Part shown: positions 25,701 to 37,419 of the stretch, one piece after another
How the letters are laid out: each line of letters opens with the position of its first letter
Position numbering within the stretch: position 1 is the stretch's first letter
Source: Capsicum annuum
Taxonomy: Eukaryota > Streptophyta > Magnoliopsida > Solanales > Solanaceae
DNA length: 64,000 nucleotides
Assembly (NCBI RefSeq): GCF_002878395.1
Contig: NC_061116.1
Location: 119,574,692-119,638,691, forward strand
Direction of reading: 5' to 3'
Translations under genes and position numbers: made by a program
The notes under the pieces: model-generated
The model's database searches: none
Told to the model about the DNA's origin: nothing
What the model saw: the letters and a program-made list of their open reading frames with translations, nothing else

Positions 25701-26017
25701 CTACTATTTCAGTTTTTAATTTATTTTAGTAGTTGGAATTATTAGGGACTTATCACATTAACTCCTTATTCAGACAGTTTAGAGGCTTTCAGACTATAGT
25801 ATGTCCAAACAGTTATTTCAGATTTATTTTGGTATTGTTATACCATATTATTAGTTATGTATTAGTATTGAACCTTATGGCCTTTTAGTTCATGTTTCTG
25901 CATTTTTTAGTCTTTTATGCAGTATACAGGTACAGATATCAGTCATGGGTTAGCTTGTGGTCCTTCGGGGTCATGAGCATCGTGTAGTGTTCTGGTTCAA
26001 AAAATTAGGATATTATA
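22787..26017 (+). repeat. 3' LTR of element 2, missing its first 27 bp
   Basis: It aligns with the 5' LTR from 16611 onward. The junction 'cattcgaggacaa|agtagaacc' at 22786/22787 shows that the polypurine tract plus LTR bases 1-27 are deleted. It keeps better versions of the U3 palindromes, such as TGACGGACCGTCA near 23126 and GTGACGGTCCGTCAC near 23218, and TATTTAA at 23304-23310. It ends TATTATA next to GCTAG. Confidence 0.9.
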
Positions 26018-26875
26018 GCTAGTCAAGGAAGGGACCCCTTTAAGTTCATATCCAAGTGTATATGTATAACACCACCTCTTGGTGAAGAACATAGTGTGAA
26101 GGCGAGTCAACTTCCCATAACTCAAGATGCTTCAGCTAGCATTTATCAGATCATGAGTTATTTCTTATTAGATTTTCAACATGCTAAAGATACAAATCTT
26201 ATGCCTCAAATAATGGGTTACGATAAAGAGTCTGGTTTCTCTATAAGTCAAGTTATTCAAGATATTTATGACGTCTTTAGAAGGGACCTTGAAACCTACT
26301 TAAATGAATGTTTCGTTAAGGGCCATAATCTTTTCAATGATCCTAAGTTTATGGAGAATGTTGTCTACCCCCGACTACATAGAAAATTCTATGAAATCAC
26401 TCCTAATTCCTTTGGTGTATGGTAAGACTGTATACAGCATGTCTGATGATCTCTATCAAGAATTATATGATATTTTATGTAAACAAGAATGCTTGAGTCT
26501 AGCTAGTCCGATAGAAGCCTTCTTTAAGGAAAAATATTCTCATATAGTCAAACTAATGACCTTAATACGCGTTGTAGGATGGGTTATATCAGCTTTGTAG
26601 TGCCCTATCTTTTATTCCACTCCTATTTTTACTACGGTCCAAGACTAGATAAAAATAAAAGAGGTAAAAATATAGGTATATGATCGCCCCAGCAAGAAAA
26701 GGCGGCAAGCTACCCTACGAATTCAGACAAGCAAGTGTGCTAAAAAAAAACAACTTCGATGCTAAATATATAAGTATATATATAAAAAATAAATTTATGT
26801 ATTTGTCTATGGGAATCTCTCTGATGCTAAATAATAAAAATAAGTTAAGGCCTGTTAGAGTTTGGCTTTAGGCTT
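26018..26875 (+). pseudogene. Phage-type RNA polymerase, mitochondrial plasmid type, C-terminal half
   Basis: This continues the relic interrupted at 16583. If element 2 and one GCTAG copy are ignored, the reading frame carries on without a shift. Just after the break is the motif-A region with the catalytic Asp (QLPITQDASASIYQIMSYFL, 26105-26164). A frameshift near 26385 separates it from the motif-B region (SLLIPLVYGKTVYSM, 26396-26440), which keeps the YG of the family. A stop follows SAL at 26598, then a conserved-looking tail (YDRPSKKRRQATLR, about 26671-26715) with frame errors. The motif-C HDS region is not found, so the relic is truncated near 26875. Confidence 0.7.
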
Positions 26876-27589
26876 TCGATATTGTTGAGCCACCTCTAAT
26901 CTTAAAACTCGATTGTTTAATTGCTTTTATTGAGAAATATTTTATATTCTTTAAATACTAATATAGGAATCTTGGTTTTTGATGTTGGATGACAATGTGT
27001 ATCAACTTGGAAGCAATGGCTTCTAAATCATCGGACTATTAGAGTTAACATTTCAATCAATTTTCAAATAAATTCATCTGGTAATTTTTATTTGAAAATA
27101 TCCAAAATACATGAACGTAAATTTTAACATTCATTCTCATTTTAATTTTTATGTTATAGTTTATTGGAAGATACATTTTTCTTTGTAAAACTCATAAGCC
27201 TATAATAACTATTATTTAATTAAAACTTTTCTCTTTCAAAAACTTTTTGTCCTATAAATAATGATTCATTTATTTGAAAAGATAATCACTTTAGAAATGA
27301 CTTTCCCTTGAAAAGATATTTGAGAGACATTGATCAAATGACAAAATCATCAACTCAAGAATAAAAGAGCAACATTCTTGAATTCTACTTGGTTTGTGGA
27401 TTGGCTGAATCCTAAAGATAGACTTGTTATTTATTCTTTTGTTTGCTCGTAGTTGAGAATCAACTATTTTCAAGAAACCTATTAACATTAATCTAAGAAA
27501 AATAAGTTTTATTTTTAATGTCCTTTACTATTATCATTCTTGTTCTGGTAATTTGAAGATAGTTGTTCTACGACTTCTTTATAATATCG
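26876..27589. other. AT-rich spacer without recognised genes
   Basis: No conserved motifs. The minus-strand ORF 27291-27488 has no family features. Confidence 0.4.
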
Positions 27590-28025
27590 AATAGTGTTCC
27601 ATCTTTGCTAATCTCAGATTTGAAATATTTGATGGCAAATTTCCTAGATGGCGTGAAAATATGAAATTCCTTATAAAATGATTGAAGTTCACATATGTTC
27701 TTTAGAAACCTTGCCTAATGCTCTTAGTTTTGAGGTAGTATCTAACGAGGCTACTTTGATTAAAAATTAAATACTTAATTGACAAGATGATGATTATTTA
27801 CATGAGAATTATATTCTTGGAGGAATATTCAATAAATTTTATAATCAATATTATATTTTGAATGAATATTTTTTAAGAAAATCTCGAACACTCTTCAAGC
27901 TAAATATTTGGCAGAAGAGGTGAGTTAAAAAAAATTCTTGTTTCAAACTATATGAAGTTCAGAATGGTTTATGACAAGTTAATCTAACATGATCCAAAAT
28001 TTCAAGGCCATGATGGCATCTACTT
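27590..28025 (+). pseudogene. Ty1/copia gag (UBN2-type) relic
   Basis: FEIFDGKFPRWRENMKFLI (about 27618-27675) matches the start of Copia gag proteins, which typically read F-D-G-x-N-F-x-x-W-x-x-x-M. Later fragments in other frames (DDYLHENYILGGIF-like near 27785-27830, then a KFLVSNYMKFRMVYDK-like block near 27935-27980) fit the same family in the same order. Many stops are present. It is cut at 28026 by a minus-strand LTR. Confidence 0.6.
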
Positions 28026-29563
28026 TGATACAACCCCTCATAGGTAAGCCCAACACAAAGAGAAATATGCAAAGATAATCAACAATAAAGTAAACCTAGA
28101 GGCTTCAAGATAAAAATCAAATTAGAAGCCAAAATAAAATAATATTTGGACAATACAACTCGAAATCTCCAAAATCTAGTGCCATGAGTAAGAGAAACTC
28201 TAAACTGACATAGAGTATGAATACATAATATCTATCTCAGAAATAAAGTAAAGACATACAAATTATATAAAGTCAAAAATAAGCTCCGAATAGGGAGCTT
28301 ACCCTAACTTTGAGAATCCCAAAGTTACACAAAATCACAATATGCAAATAGCACTTGAACTAGGATTTACATCAAAAAAAATACAAAAGTAGGAGTAAGT
28401 ATAGTCCACTTATACTTAGTAGGCATCATAGACCGACGAAGCTAAGTATACAACTAAAATATGTAGGTGATACTATACGTGATGTAACCGCCTTACATAC
28501 AAAAAAGTTCAAATAGTTAAAATGGCACATCTCCTAATAATATAAAGATTCAATATCAATAATAATATAAGTATAACAGCATCACATGTAAAGATATCTA
28601 AAACACAATACCATCCATGTAAAAGAGAAATAATGTAGTGCAATATAATGATATGGTATGAATGTAATTTTACAATGCTCAGTTGGTATATACTTTCGAG
28701 CCTAAGATTCTAGGAGAAGACCACCCATATACTAATCACAATCTTAAATCAACCCAAAACCATGTTGCCAAAGCTTGAAATTAATGAAAATGAGGTTAAA
28801 TCATGAAAATAGGGTTTTAATATTATTTTATTGAACCATACCTTCACCGTGGATATGGTCCTTCCTTCACATTCGTGAAGGTTGCTGACCCACACAAACC
28901 ATGAATGTGGTGGACCAGTTGTAAATATGTAAAATAAATAAAATAACCCAGACCCAGTTAATATTCACAAATGGGGTTCCATCATCACATTTGTAAAGGA
29001 TGGTAATTTACTTTTCTCCAAACGCGATGGTAGGACCTCGAACATGAACAAGGGTTGATGGTTGCACCAGAAACATTGCACTAGCTGATGTTTAATGCCA
29101 CATATAGTCGGGATTTGATCGTGACCCCACAAAAATAAATTAATAATGCTACTAGGTTAATTTCGGTGTCATAGACTCAACAAAACCATCAGGATTAATA
29201 TGGAGGTTTTTATCAACAAGTTTCACCCTGGGAACCCCTTTAGGCTAAAATAACTAGTTTCTCACTCAAATGCTCAAAATCATATAGAACCTCAAAACCA
29301 GAACCAACCATGCTACATATCAAATTTGACATTTTGGATCTAGTAGAACTGGTGAAACTCTCATTTAATGCTCAGATCACAAAATATTGACAAAAATCAA
29401 ATATATTATTTTAAAGACTTTTGAAAAACTCAAACTATATAAAACACACACAAATATTTTTGGGATCGTGTCAACCATACGCACATCTCATAAATAATGT
29501 AAAGCGACAATGAAGAAGGAAAAATGGTCAAAATATAAAAAAATCACCCTGAGGGTTGTTACA
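28026..29563 (-). repeat. 3' LTR of a minus-strand chromovirus
   Basis: Read on the minus strand it starts TGTAACAACCCTCAGG (right edge, 29563) and ends GGGGTTGTATCA (left edge, 28026), a mutated form of the usual GGGGTCGTGTCA. A group of TTCACATTCGTGAA-like palindromic words lies at about 28845-29050; CCTTCACATTCGTGAAGG near 28864 has 7-bp arms. The integrase-chromodomain end of the same element lies directly to the right, giving polarity. The partner 5' LTR is missing. Confidence 0.75.
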
Positions 29564-29579
29564 TATTCACCACTAAACT

Positions 29580-29915
29580 ATGCATTTGTCGTCTGAGGTG
29601 AAGCAAGAAAATTACCTAAATCTATTAACAGATTGGGGCATCTACTCCATATATCAAACTCAACCTCCTATGTAGCCTTCTAAATAGTGCGATATCTCCA
29701 CTGAACTTTCACATAATTGACATTCTTGAATCTCTACTTTCAAGTATACCTATCTAATTGCTATAAGCTCCTGATTTAAGTTAAAATCATGGTCTAAGAC
29801 CACAAAATTCCACTGGATCACATGAGAATCATCATGATAGTACAGCTTTAATATTAATACATGAAACACTAGATGAACCGCTAATAAGTTTGGAGGTAAG
29901 GCCAAACACCATATG
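29580..29915 (-). pseudogene. pol: Integrase C-terminus and chromodomain relic (minus-strand chromovirus)
   Basis: Reading the minus strand from about 29905: LALPPNLLAVHLVFHVLILK (integrase tail), then DHDFNLNQELIAI (chromodomain start), then NVNYVKVQWRYRTI and a KATWEVE-like end near 29600-29680. Two frame changes separate the parts. The order matches the 3' end of Tekay-type pol and leads into the LTR at 29563. Everything upstream of it has been lost at about 29915, where a plus-strand LTR fragment begins. Confidence 0.75.
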
Positions 29916-29920
29916 TATGG

Positions 29921-30635
29921 TTGTGAATATATATGGTTAGTTTACTTGGTTTTAAAGGTTGGCATTATTTTATCCTTATCCTGAGTGTATGCTACTGTTC
30001 ACCCGCTAACCCATCTTTGGGCAGCTATATCCCCAGGCAGTGTAGGAACTAACCTTTCTACTGCTCCTTCTTAGTGATCAAATTTGGGATTAGCTTGGTT
30101 GGATTGAAGTGGTGAGCTTCCATATTCCAGAAGGCTCCATTTTATGTCACAAATATTTTTACATACTTTGGTTATTTCATAGACATTAGTTTTGGCTATG
30201 GTTGGTGGCATGTCCCAATCGATTATTATTTTACTTTTGGTTAGAGGCTTTATGCATCTGCTATAGGTTGGTATGGGTAGAGTCGGTAGTGGTGTCAGCC
30301 TAAATATTGGCATTGATATTGGGGCTGATACCATTTGACTATATTTATGATTGTTCCATCCTATTATGTTATGGATTCAAACTTGGTAATTATTTGGTTT
30401 TGGTTTGGTTTTGGTTATTGGTTGGATAATGGATGGTTGGACTTTCTTGGGTTGGTCACAGTTATGGACCTATCCCAGAGTTTGGAATTGTAATAAATGT
30501 TATCTTGTTATACATTCAAAATTTATTCAACTCAAGTTACGTATTTGGAGGTTAGGTTGGGTAATGGGGGTAGTTCTCGATCCTAGTTGGACTTGGGGTG
30601 CCCATTATGATAAGGCCTTAGTTTAGGTTGTGTCA
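29921..30635 (+). repeat. 5' LTR of element 3, 3' portion only
   Basis: It shows the last 0.7 kb typical of these LTRs ('gtggtgagcttccatattcc', 'ggtggcatgtcccaa', 'tagaggctttatg') and ends GGTTGTGTCA at 30635. A degenerate primer site (TTGTATCTAAGTT) follows at about 30639-30651. U3 has been lost. The ORF 30405-30626 (Trp-rich) lies wholly in LTR sequence and is judged spurious. Confidence 0.75.
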
Positions 30636-30845
30636 GGTTTGTATCTAAGTTTTAGGTTCATGGTCTATTAGGAGTCCATAAATCCATGTCGAGTAGAGTC
30701 TTTTTAAGGATGTGTATCACGCCATACTCATAAGAGAGAGGCTATAAGGAATTTAGGAATGTTTCTCTTTCTTGGTGTTCTAATTTCAAGATTGGAGTCT
30801 AAGTCCTAGAATCTCCTCTAATTCTATTTGTTCACCTTTCCAATT

Positions 30846-31990
30846 ATGCCTCAAGGATCTGATACACACAAAAACTCCTCTGTCCTACCTGAGGATAATG
30901 TTGATGGGACACGCTCTACTTAGGGAATCCATACTCTATCTAAGGGTCTCATCCCTAATTTTTCTAGAGTTCCACCGGTTCCTTCTAGTCCTCCTCAGGT
31001 TTCTAAGGCAGATGCGATGAGTGTGGAGTTTCATCAATCGATCCATGAGATTTCTCAGTTGGTAGCTTCTCAAGATGAGCGTGGTATATCTGGTATTGCA
31101 TCTTCTGAGGCCATAAATGTTGTCCAATTTATAAGGTTGAATCCTCTAACTTTTAGTAGTCTTAAGATAGAGAAGGATCCTTGGGGTTTTCTAGATAAGA
31201 TAGAAAAAATCTTCAGGTTCATGCTAGCCACAAATGTGAAAGGGGTGAATTTTTTTGCCTATCAGCTAATGGATGTGGCATACCAATGGTATGAGGAATG
31301 GAATCAGGTAAGGTGTGAGGTTGATGAGTCATCTTTGTGGGAGGCTTTATCTAATGCATTTCTGGATCGCATCTTTACTTAGGATTCGAGGAAAGCAAAG
31401 GCAGAGAGATTCCTTATCTAGAAATAGGAAAAGAAGTCGGTCAAGGAGTATGCCTTGAAATTCCATGAGCTTTCTAGGTATGCTCTAAAATTAGTGTCTA
31501 ATATGAGGCCCAGGATGTGAAAGTTTTCTTTAGGACTATCTCATAAGTTGATCCTTAAAAGTAAGACTACATTGCTGATCAATAACTTGGATATTTCTAG
31601 GTTGTTGTTCATATGCAATAAATAAAGCAGAAAAAGAGGAAGCAGCTAAAAGAGGGAAAGGGTAGGGTCAGAAGTTTAGGTTCTCTAATTAGGGTGGACA
31701 ATAACAAAGTGATCGAGATAGTGGTAAGTGGATAAAGAAGAAGTCGAGGAGTTCTGATTCCTTCTCCACAGCTAGTGCTCCTTACTCAAAGCAGTCGAGT
31801 GATAGGCATCAATAGGGTGGTGATAACTTCAGGGCACAGGGTTCCCAATCTCAGTAAAGTAGGGTTTAGTCATCCTCATCGTGTCCTCTCTTTTTATTTT
31901 ATGGTTGATTACATTGAGGATTTTTTTATGGGGGGACAGGTGTTTCAAATATGGCTAGCGAGGCCATAAACATAAAAATTGACCGGTTGG
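30846..31990 (+). pseudogene. gag: Element 3 gag pseudogene
   Basis: The frame starts with ATG at 30846 (MPQGSDTHKNSS), with a TAG at 30918. From 31017 to 31382 a long open part covers the capsid core: AINVVQFIRLNPLTFSSL, EKDPWGFLDKIEKIFRFM, GVNFFAYQLMDVAYQWYEEW. Stops at 31380, 31422 and after break it up, but KSVKEYALKFHELSRYAL (31436-31490) is clear. The basic linker follows (31620-31680). The zinc knuckle expected near 31900 is not readable. Confidence 0.85.
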
Positions 31991-32059
31991 TAAGGTTGCA
32001 TCGGGAGTAAACAAAGTTTTAGTTGCCTCTTCATCTACTCATTCACCAAAGAGTGATGC

Positions 32060-32470
32060 TTCTGTATCTATTTCTATTTTTGGTACTGGTGCTGGCCAGA
32101 ATAGGTTATATACTCTTGTATCCCGACAGGAGTCTGAGGCATTGCTTGATGTTATGACTGGTATATTACAACTATTTTTTCATGACGTGTATTATTTACT
32201 TTATCAGGGGTCCACTCTATCATATGTGAACCTATTTATGTCTTTGTATTTTGGTATTAATCCTAAGGTTATTTTGAATCATTTTTCTATTTCCACCCCG
32301 GTAAAAAACTCTGTGGTTGCTAAAAGAGTCTATAAGGGGTGTGTGGTATCTGTTGGTTGTAAGGAGACTTTGGTAGAGTTTTTTGAACTGGATATGGTGG
32401 AATTTGATGTTATTCTAGGGATGGATTAGTTACATTTATGCTATGCGTCCTTAGATTGGTGGACCCATAA
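32060..32470 (+). pseudogene. pol: Element 3 protease pseudogene
   Basis: The protease block 32142-32429 reads openly: LLDVMTGILQLFFHDVYYLL, then YQGSTLSYV, ending EFDVILGMD followed by TAG in place of Trp. The catalytic Asp before the Gly-Ser is replaced by Tyr/Gln (YQGS rather than DxGS), so the protease would be inactive. It corresponds to 5745-6030 of element 1. Confidence 0.8.
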
Positions 32471-34760
32471 GGTTGTCTTTATGTACCCTGGTGGACCAAT
32501 TATTGAGTGGAAGGGTGGTTCCCTAACTCCTAAGGGGAATTTTATATCGTATCTTAGAGCTCAAAGGTTAATCTCCAAAGAGTGTCTCTATTATTTTGGT
32601 CTAGGTTAAAGACTCTAACTCAAAAGGACCTTCTTTGCATTCGATTCGGGTGGTGAATGAGTTTCCAGAGGTCTTTTCAAATGGTCTTCCCGGTGTTTCT
32701 CCAAATAGAAAGATGTAGTTGCCCCATTGACTAAGTTGTTTCATAAGAACGTAAAGTTCTCTTGGTTGGACGCTTGTGTAGTTTTGAGAAGCTGAAGGAC
32801 AATCTAACTTTTGCTTTGGTTCTGACTTTACCAAAAGGCACTAAAGGGTTTATGGTCAATTGTGATGCATCCCAGGTGGTACTTGGTTGTGTTCTGATGC
32901 AGCATAGTAAGGTGATTGCCTATGCTTCTAGGCAGTTAAAGGTGCATGAGAGAAACTATTCTACCCATGATTTGGATCTTTTAGCAGTGTATTTTCTTTG
33001 ATAATCTGGGGCACTATTTGTATGGAGTGCACGTGGATATTCTGTCTGATCATAAAAGTCTACAATATGTGTTTACTCAGAAACGCTTAATTTTAGGTAG
33101 TAGAAATGGCTTGAGATTATTAAGGATTATGACATGAGTCTTCAATACCATCCAGTTAAGGCTAATATTATTTCTAATTCTTTTAGTAGGTTGTCTATGA
33201 GAATTTTAGCTCATGTGGATAAGAAGAGGCGGGATTTAGTGAAGGATATTCACTGCTTGGATAATCTTGGAGTTCTCATTTTGGACTTCGAGAATGGTGG
33301 TGTGTTGGTACAGGAAGTGGTTCGATCATCTCTTGGTGCCGAGATTAAGAAGAAGCAAATAATAGTTCATGTCTTGATAAAAATCAAGGGTGATGTAGGT
33401 GGGAAAAAGGTAATAGTATTTAAGATCAATAGGGATGGTACCTTGAGGTACCAAGGGAGGTTATGTGTTCCTGACATTGATGGTTTACTAGAATAGATAT
33501 TGGCTGAGCAACATGAATCGTACTATGTTTTTTATCTCGACAAAAATGTATCATGATCTCAAGGAGATACATTATTGGAATGGTATGGAGAAGGATGTGG
33601 CTAATTTTATTGTCAAATGTTTGGTGTGTCAACAAGTGAAAGTTGAGCACATGAGACCTAGAGGCTTGTATTAGGAAATTGAATTGCCTGAATAGAAATG
33701 GGAAGTGATCAACATGGATTTTGTTGCTGGTCTTTCTCATTCTCAGAACTAATTTAATTCAATTTGGGTCATCATAGATCGGATGAAAAATTTGGCTAAC
33801 TTCTTACCAGTGAAGACTAACTTTACAATTGAGAATTATGCGAGGATGTATCTTTATAAGATGGTGAAGCTACATCGGGTACCTATTTTGATCATCTCTG
33901 ATCTTGGTATGCAATTTTTATCTCACTTTTGGCGGTCATTTTAGAAAGGGTTAGGGACTAAGGTTAGTCTGAGTACTTCTTTTCACCCACAATGGATGGG
34001 CAACTAGAAAGGACTATTCAAACATTAGAGGATATGCTTCGTACATGTGTGATTGATTATAGTGGTAATTGGGTTAAGCATATACCTCTTGTAGAGTTTT
34101 CTTACAACAATAGCTATAATTCTTGCATTGGGATGGCCCCTTTTGAGGCATTGTATGGTAGGAAGCTTAGATCTCCTATTTTCTAGTTTGAGCTTAGTAA
34201 GGCAGATATGTTTGGCCCAAATTTGGTTTATCAGGCTATGGAGAAGGTGAAGGTGATTCGGGATAGGCTTAATGCTTCCAAAAGTTGCAAAAAGTCCTAT
34301 ACAAATGTAAGGCATAGGGACTTGGAGTTTGAGGTTGGGGATAGGGTGTTCCTAAAGGTGTCTCCCATGAAGAGAATGCGGTTTGGGAAAAAGAAGAAGC
34401 TCAGTCCCCGGTATGCTGGTCCAGATGTGGTTTTGAAGAGGGTTGGTAATGTTGCGTATGAATTGGAGTTGCCTTCTAGTTTAAGCTCCATTAATATGGT
34501 ATTCCATGTCTGTGTGTTGCAAACATTTATAGGTGATTCTTTATCGGTTGTTCCTTTGGAAGGATTGGGTATGTCAGATTCTTTGTTTTGTGAAGAGATC
34601 CCAGTTGAGAAGTTTGATCGGTAGGTTTGTCAGTTGCAGACCAAGGATATAGCTTCGGTTAAGGTTCTATGGTGGAACCATAAAGTTGAAAAATATTCTT
34701 GGGAATCAAAATAGGACATAAAGTCTAAGTATCCAAATTTATTTTCTGCTACGTATATTT
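32471..34760 (+). pseudogene. pol: Element 3 RNase H, integrase and chromodomain pseudogene with RT deleted
   Basis: The RT linker (NEFPEVFSNGLPGVSPNRK, 32653-32712) runs straight into the region after RT ([15 protein letters not shown], from about 32714). Roughly 750 bp encoding the RT fingers and palm, YxDD included, is absent. RNase H follows: [19 protein letters not shown] (32848), [13 protein letters not shown] and DHKSLQYVF (33049). The integrase core lies at 33700-34180 (INMDFVAGL; YNNSYNSCIGMAPFEALYG). A long open stretch at 34208-34624 covers LSPRYAGPDVVLKRVGNV and the tail, and ends at TAG before the chromodomain (34625-34740, KVLWWNHKVEKYSWES). About 100 bp of 3' leader precedes truncation by a minus-strand LTR at 34868. 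Confidence 0.85.
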
Positions 34761-34867
34761 GTGCGGAACGTATGTGTTCTTGATCACATCTTTGTTTTCT
34801 AAACTTGGTTAAAGGAAGGTTGATTTTCTTGCATCATTGTTTTCTAACTTAGTTGATTTCTAGCACA

Positions 34868-36864
34868 TAGACATATATATGGATCAGTACTTTGGAATGT
34901 ACTGAGTAAGCGAGGGTGAATGCAATAAGAAAAACTAAGTAGATATATAATCTTAAAATAAGCATGCTAATTGCAAGTAGACTCACCAAGAGATTGAGAT
35001 AAACTAAAAGCTGAAGTATCTTAAAACGTGAGTAACAAACATAATCTGATAAGCTGGTGAATCGCTACATTTAATTTCTTAGATTTTTTACTTTTGTAGA
35101 ACAAGAAGAACTGAAGCTGGGAAGTGGTAAAACGTGAATACTGTATGAATACTGGGCTTAAAACTACGTGATGGAAACTGATATAACTCGAGGATCTGAA
35201 TATAAAAATATACTAAGCATGAATGCATAAACATACAAAAACCAAACATAACATGTACTGAACTGATCTGATTAACTGAATAACTAATGCATATGTGACT
35301 AAAGGATTAAAATCTAAGTAAAGGGATAACTAATGTCTATATACTAAGTAGCTAATATCTGAATACAGAATAATTGGTTTTCGAACTCTGGATACTGATT
35401 AACTGGTATTTGTATACTAATTAACTAATATCTATTTACTGACACTGGCTATTTGGATCCACTAATCTGATGTCCCAAAGGACTAGAGAGTCAGTTCTAA
35501 ACTAGCGGGTGACACTAAACTGACGGATGATATCTCATAATCCTACACTGGCTAAGTAGTTTTAGAACTTAGGTACTACTACAAAGGACTCAATACAAAC
35601 TGGCGGGTAAGCCTCTATCCCTCAATTCGCTCAGTGCTAAATCCTACTCCTACCTGAGCTGACACTGAAATCATGAGCTAGTACATGCACGGAAGACTGA
35701 TATACTCAAACATGGTGTTGTAAAAACTGGCAGTGCATGCATAATCCAAAGTAACCATGAACTCGTAAGCTGAGGTATTTAACATGAAATAACACTGGTG
35801 GTTTCATTATAAAAATTGATAATCTAAGTATGGGGAAACTCATGGCTCTGACTGACTTGTTACTTGAAAATAAAAATATGTAAAAACACATAGGTATCGG
35901 GTGTTCATAACCTTCCAACACTAAATGATTCATAAAATATGATATTAATGCTTAAAACTGTAGTATGAAAATCATGGTGTGAAGATCCAAAACATAAATA
36001 TCTCGCCAAGTAAGTGAAGAGCATGGACTTAAACATGGGAACGTGTTAAACATGAGTAAACAACATGGTTACATGGCTAAGTTCATAATTTGATATTATA
36101 ACATGAAATTCATTTGAATAAGACATGGGAAATCAAAACTTAAAGCATGAGATAGCCTAACTTTTCATCAAATCGTACGTGGACATGATTTGAGTTCAAA
36201 CTACTAAGGAGAACATGAATCAAACTCATCTTGAACATGTGAAATTCCATAATGAAGGAAACACTCGTACTTAAATCAAAGTAATGAAATTCAAAACAAA
36301 ATATCAACCTTGTATTTTATAACATGAATAAGTACAATAATTATGCTCTTTAGTCCCTTAAATCACATGATAATGCTATGCTTACAACACATGAGGATTT
36401 GGGAATGAACCCTAACTTAAAACATATATATTCAACTTAAAAATCATACATTTGGACACAAGGTTGACAAATTAACCTTTTTCAAAACCCCACATACCTT
36501 AATTAGATGAATTCTTGAAGAAACTTGAAATTGGAACTTGAACCCTTGAATTCTTGAGTTAGAAAGCTTGAATCTTGGGACTTTAATGATGAACTTATGA
36601 AAGAAAACCAATTCTTGATGTTTTCTTAAAGATTATTGAACTTGGAAGCTTGAATTCTTGGATTTCTTGTGAGGAAAAGCTTAGATTCTTGTTCTTGGGA
36701 AAGGGGAGGGTTTTTACGTGAGTTGATTTGAAGAAAATAGGAAAATAATTCCCTTTTGGGTGTAACAATTCGTGCCTTGGATATTTGGGGTTGAGGGGAA
36801 AGTAACAAAGTACCCCTTGACCCTTAAGAAGCTGAAACAGTGAAGGAATAGACTCCGTATTACA
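34868..36864 (-). repeat. Minus-strand LTR B, distal part (split by element 4)
   Basis: The reverse complement matches the LTRs of elements 2, 4 and 5 block by block. The 'attcaccc...cagtacattcc' block lies at 34885-34925, the 'gagtaggatttagcactgagcg' block at about 35620-35650, and the first-exon-like 'aagaa...ttaagg' leader at about 36480-36700. It lacks about 440 bp of the LTR 3' end at its left edge. It meets element 4 at 36865 and continues at 42447. ORFs inside it (35706-35933, 36595-36903) are chance frames. Confidence 0.75.
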
Positions 36865-36865
36865 T

Positions 36866-37402
36866 TGTAATACCCCACATTTTTGGGCTAGTTTTTGTAC
36901 CATCGTTCCTACACGTATGAACTATAATCTAAATTATTACCATGCAAATATGAGTTTCATGATCTTTATCCTCAGTTATAGCCTACACAACATGATCAGA
37001 CAGTTGTAGATTCCAGCCGAGAGGTGATGAGTTCTCCTACTTCGGGAACTCCAGACAGTTTTAGTTCATGTATACTTCATTTATTTTCATGTGTATTGAT
37101 TAGTGGTAGTTGGAGGCATGTCCCAGCCATCTATAGTTAGTATAGTAGAGGCTTCATAGATGTCAGTTAGAGTTAGTCATTTAATTTTAATTTTATTCTT
37201 CAGATTTATCAAATTGTAAAGCTTTAACAGTATTGTATCTATTTTAGATTTTTAGTAGGATTATGTTTTCGTATAGCAAAAAAAATTATTTATTATGATA
37301 TAATTCAGTTGCTTAACAATATGCCAGTTCATGGGTTAGCTTGGGATCATTTGTGGTTCCAAGCATCGTGTGACGACTAGGGGGTAGTCTCGGGTCATGA
37401 CA
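36866..37402 (+). repeat. 5' LTR of element 4, 3-kb internal deletion
   Basis: It begins TGTAATACCCCACAT and ends CGGGTCATGACA, so both termini are intact. Compared with the 3' LTR, about 3 kb between the 'atcctca' block (36970) and the 'gttatagcc' block is gone. The junction shares TCA with both flanks in the full copy. Confidence 0.88.
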
Positions 37403-37407
37403 AAACT

Positions 37408-37419
37408 TGGTATCAGAGC
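37408..37419 (+). promoter_or_regulatory. Primer-binding site of element 4
   Basis: A perfect TGGTATCAGAGC lies 5 bases downstream of the LTR end (iMet type). Confidence 0.88.

Larger units (their letters stand above)
16584..26017 (+). mobile_element. Element 2: large LTR element without gag-pol (LARD-like)
   Basis: LTRs of about 3.25 kb (16584-19844 and 22787-26017) flank a 2.9-kb internal region in which I find no gag, protease, RT or integrase motif. It is bordered by a perfect 5-bp duplication, GCTAG. An iMet-type primer site follows the 5' LTR. The LTRs and the 3' part of the internal region resemble those of element 5 (44009-53271), which does encode gag-pol, so a helper of that kind probably supplied the proteins. 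The polypurine tract and the first 27 bp of the 3' LTR are missing. Confidence 0.88.

Noticed and set aside
30405..30626. Trp-rich 73-codon ORF
   Set aside because: It lies in the 3' portion of the element 3 LTR and has no family features; the Trp-rich look comes from ttgg-rich DNA.
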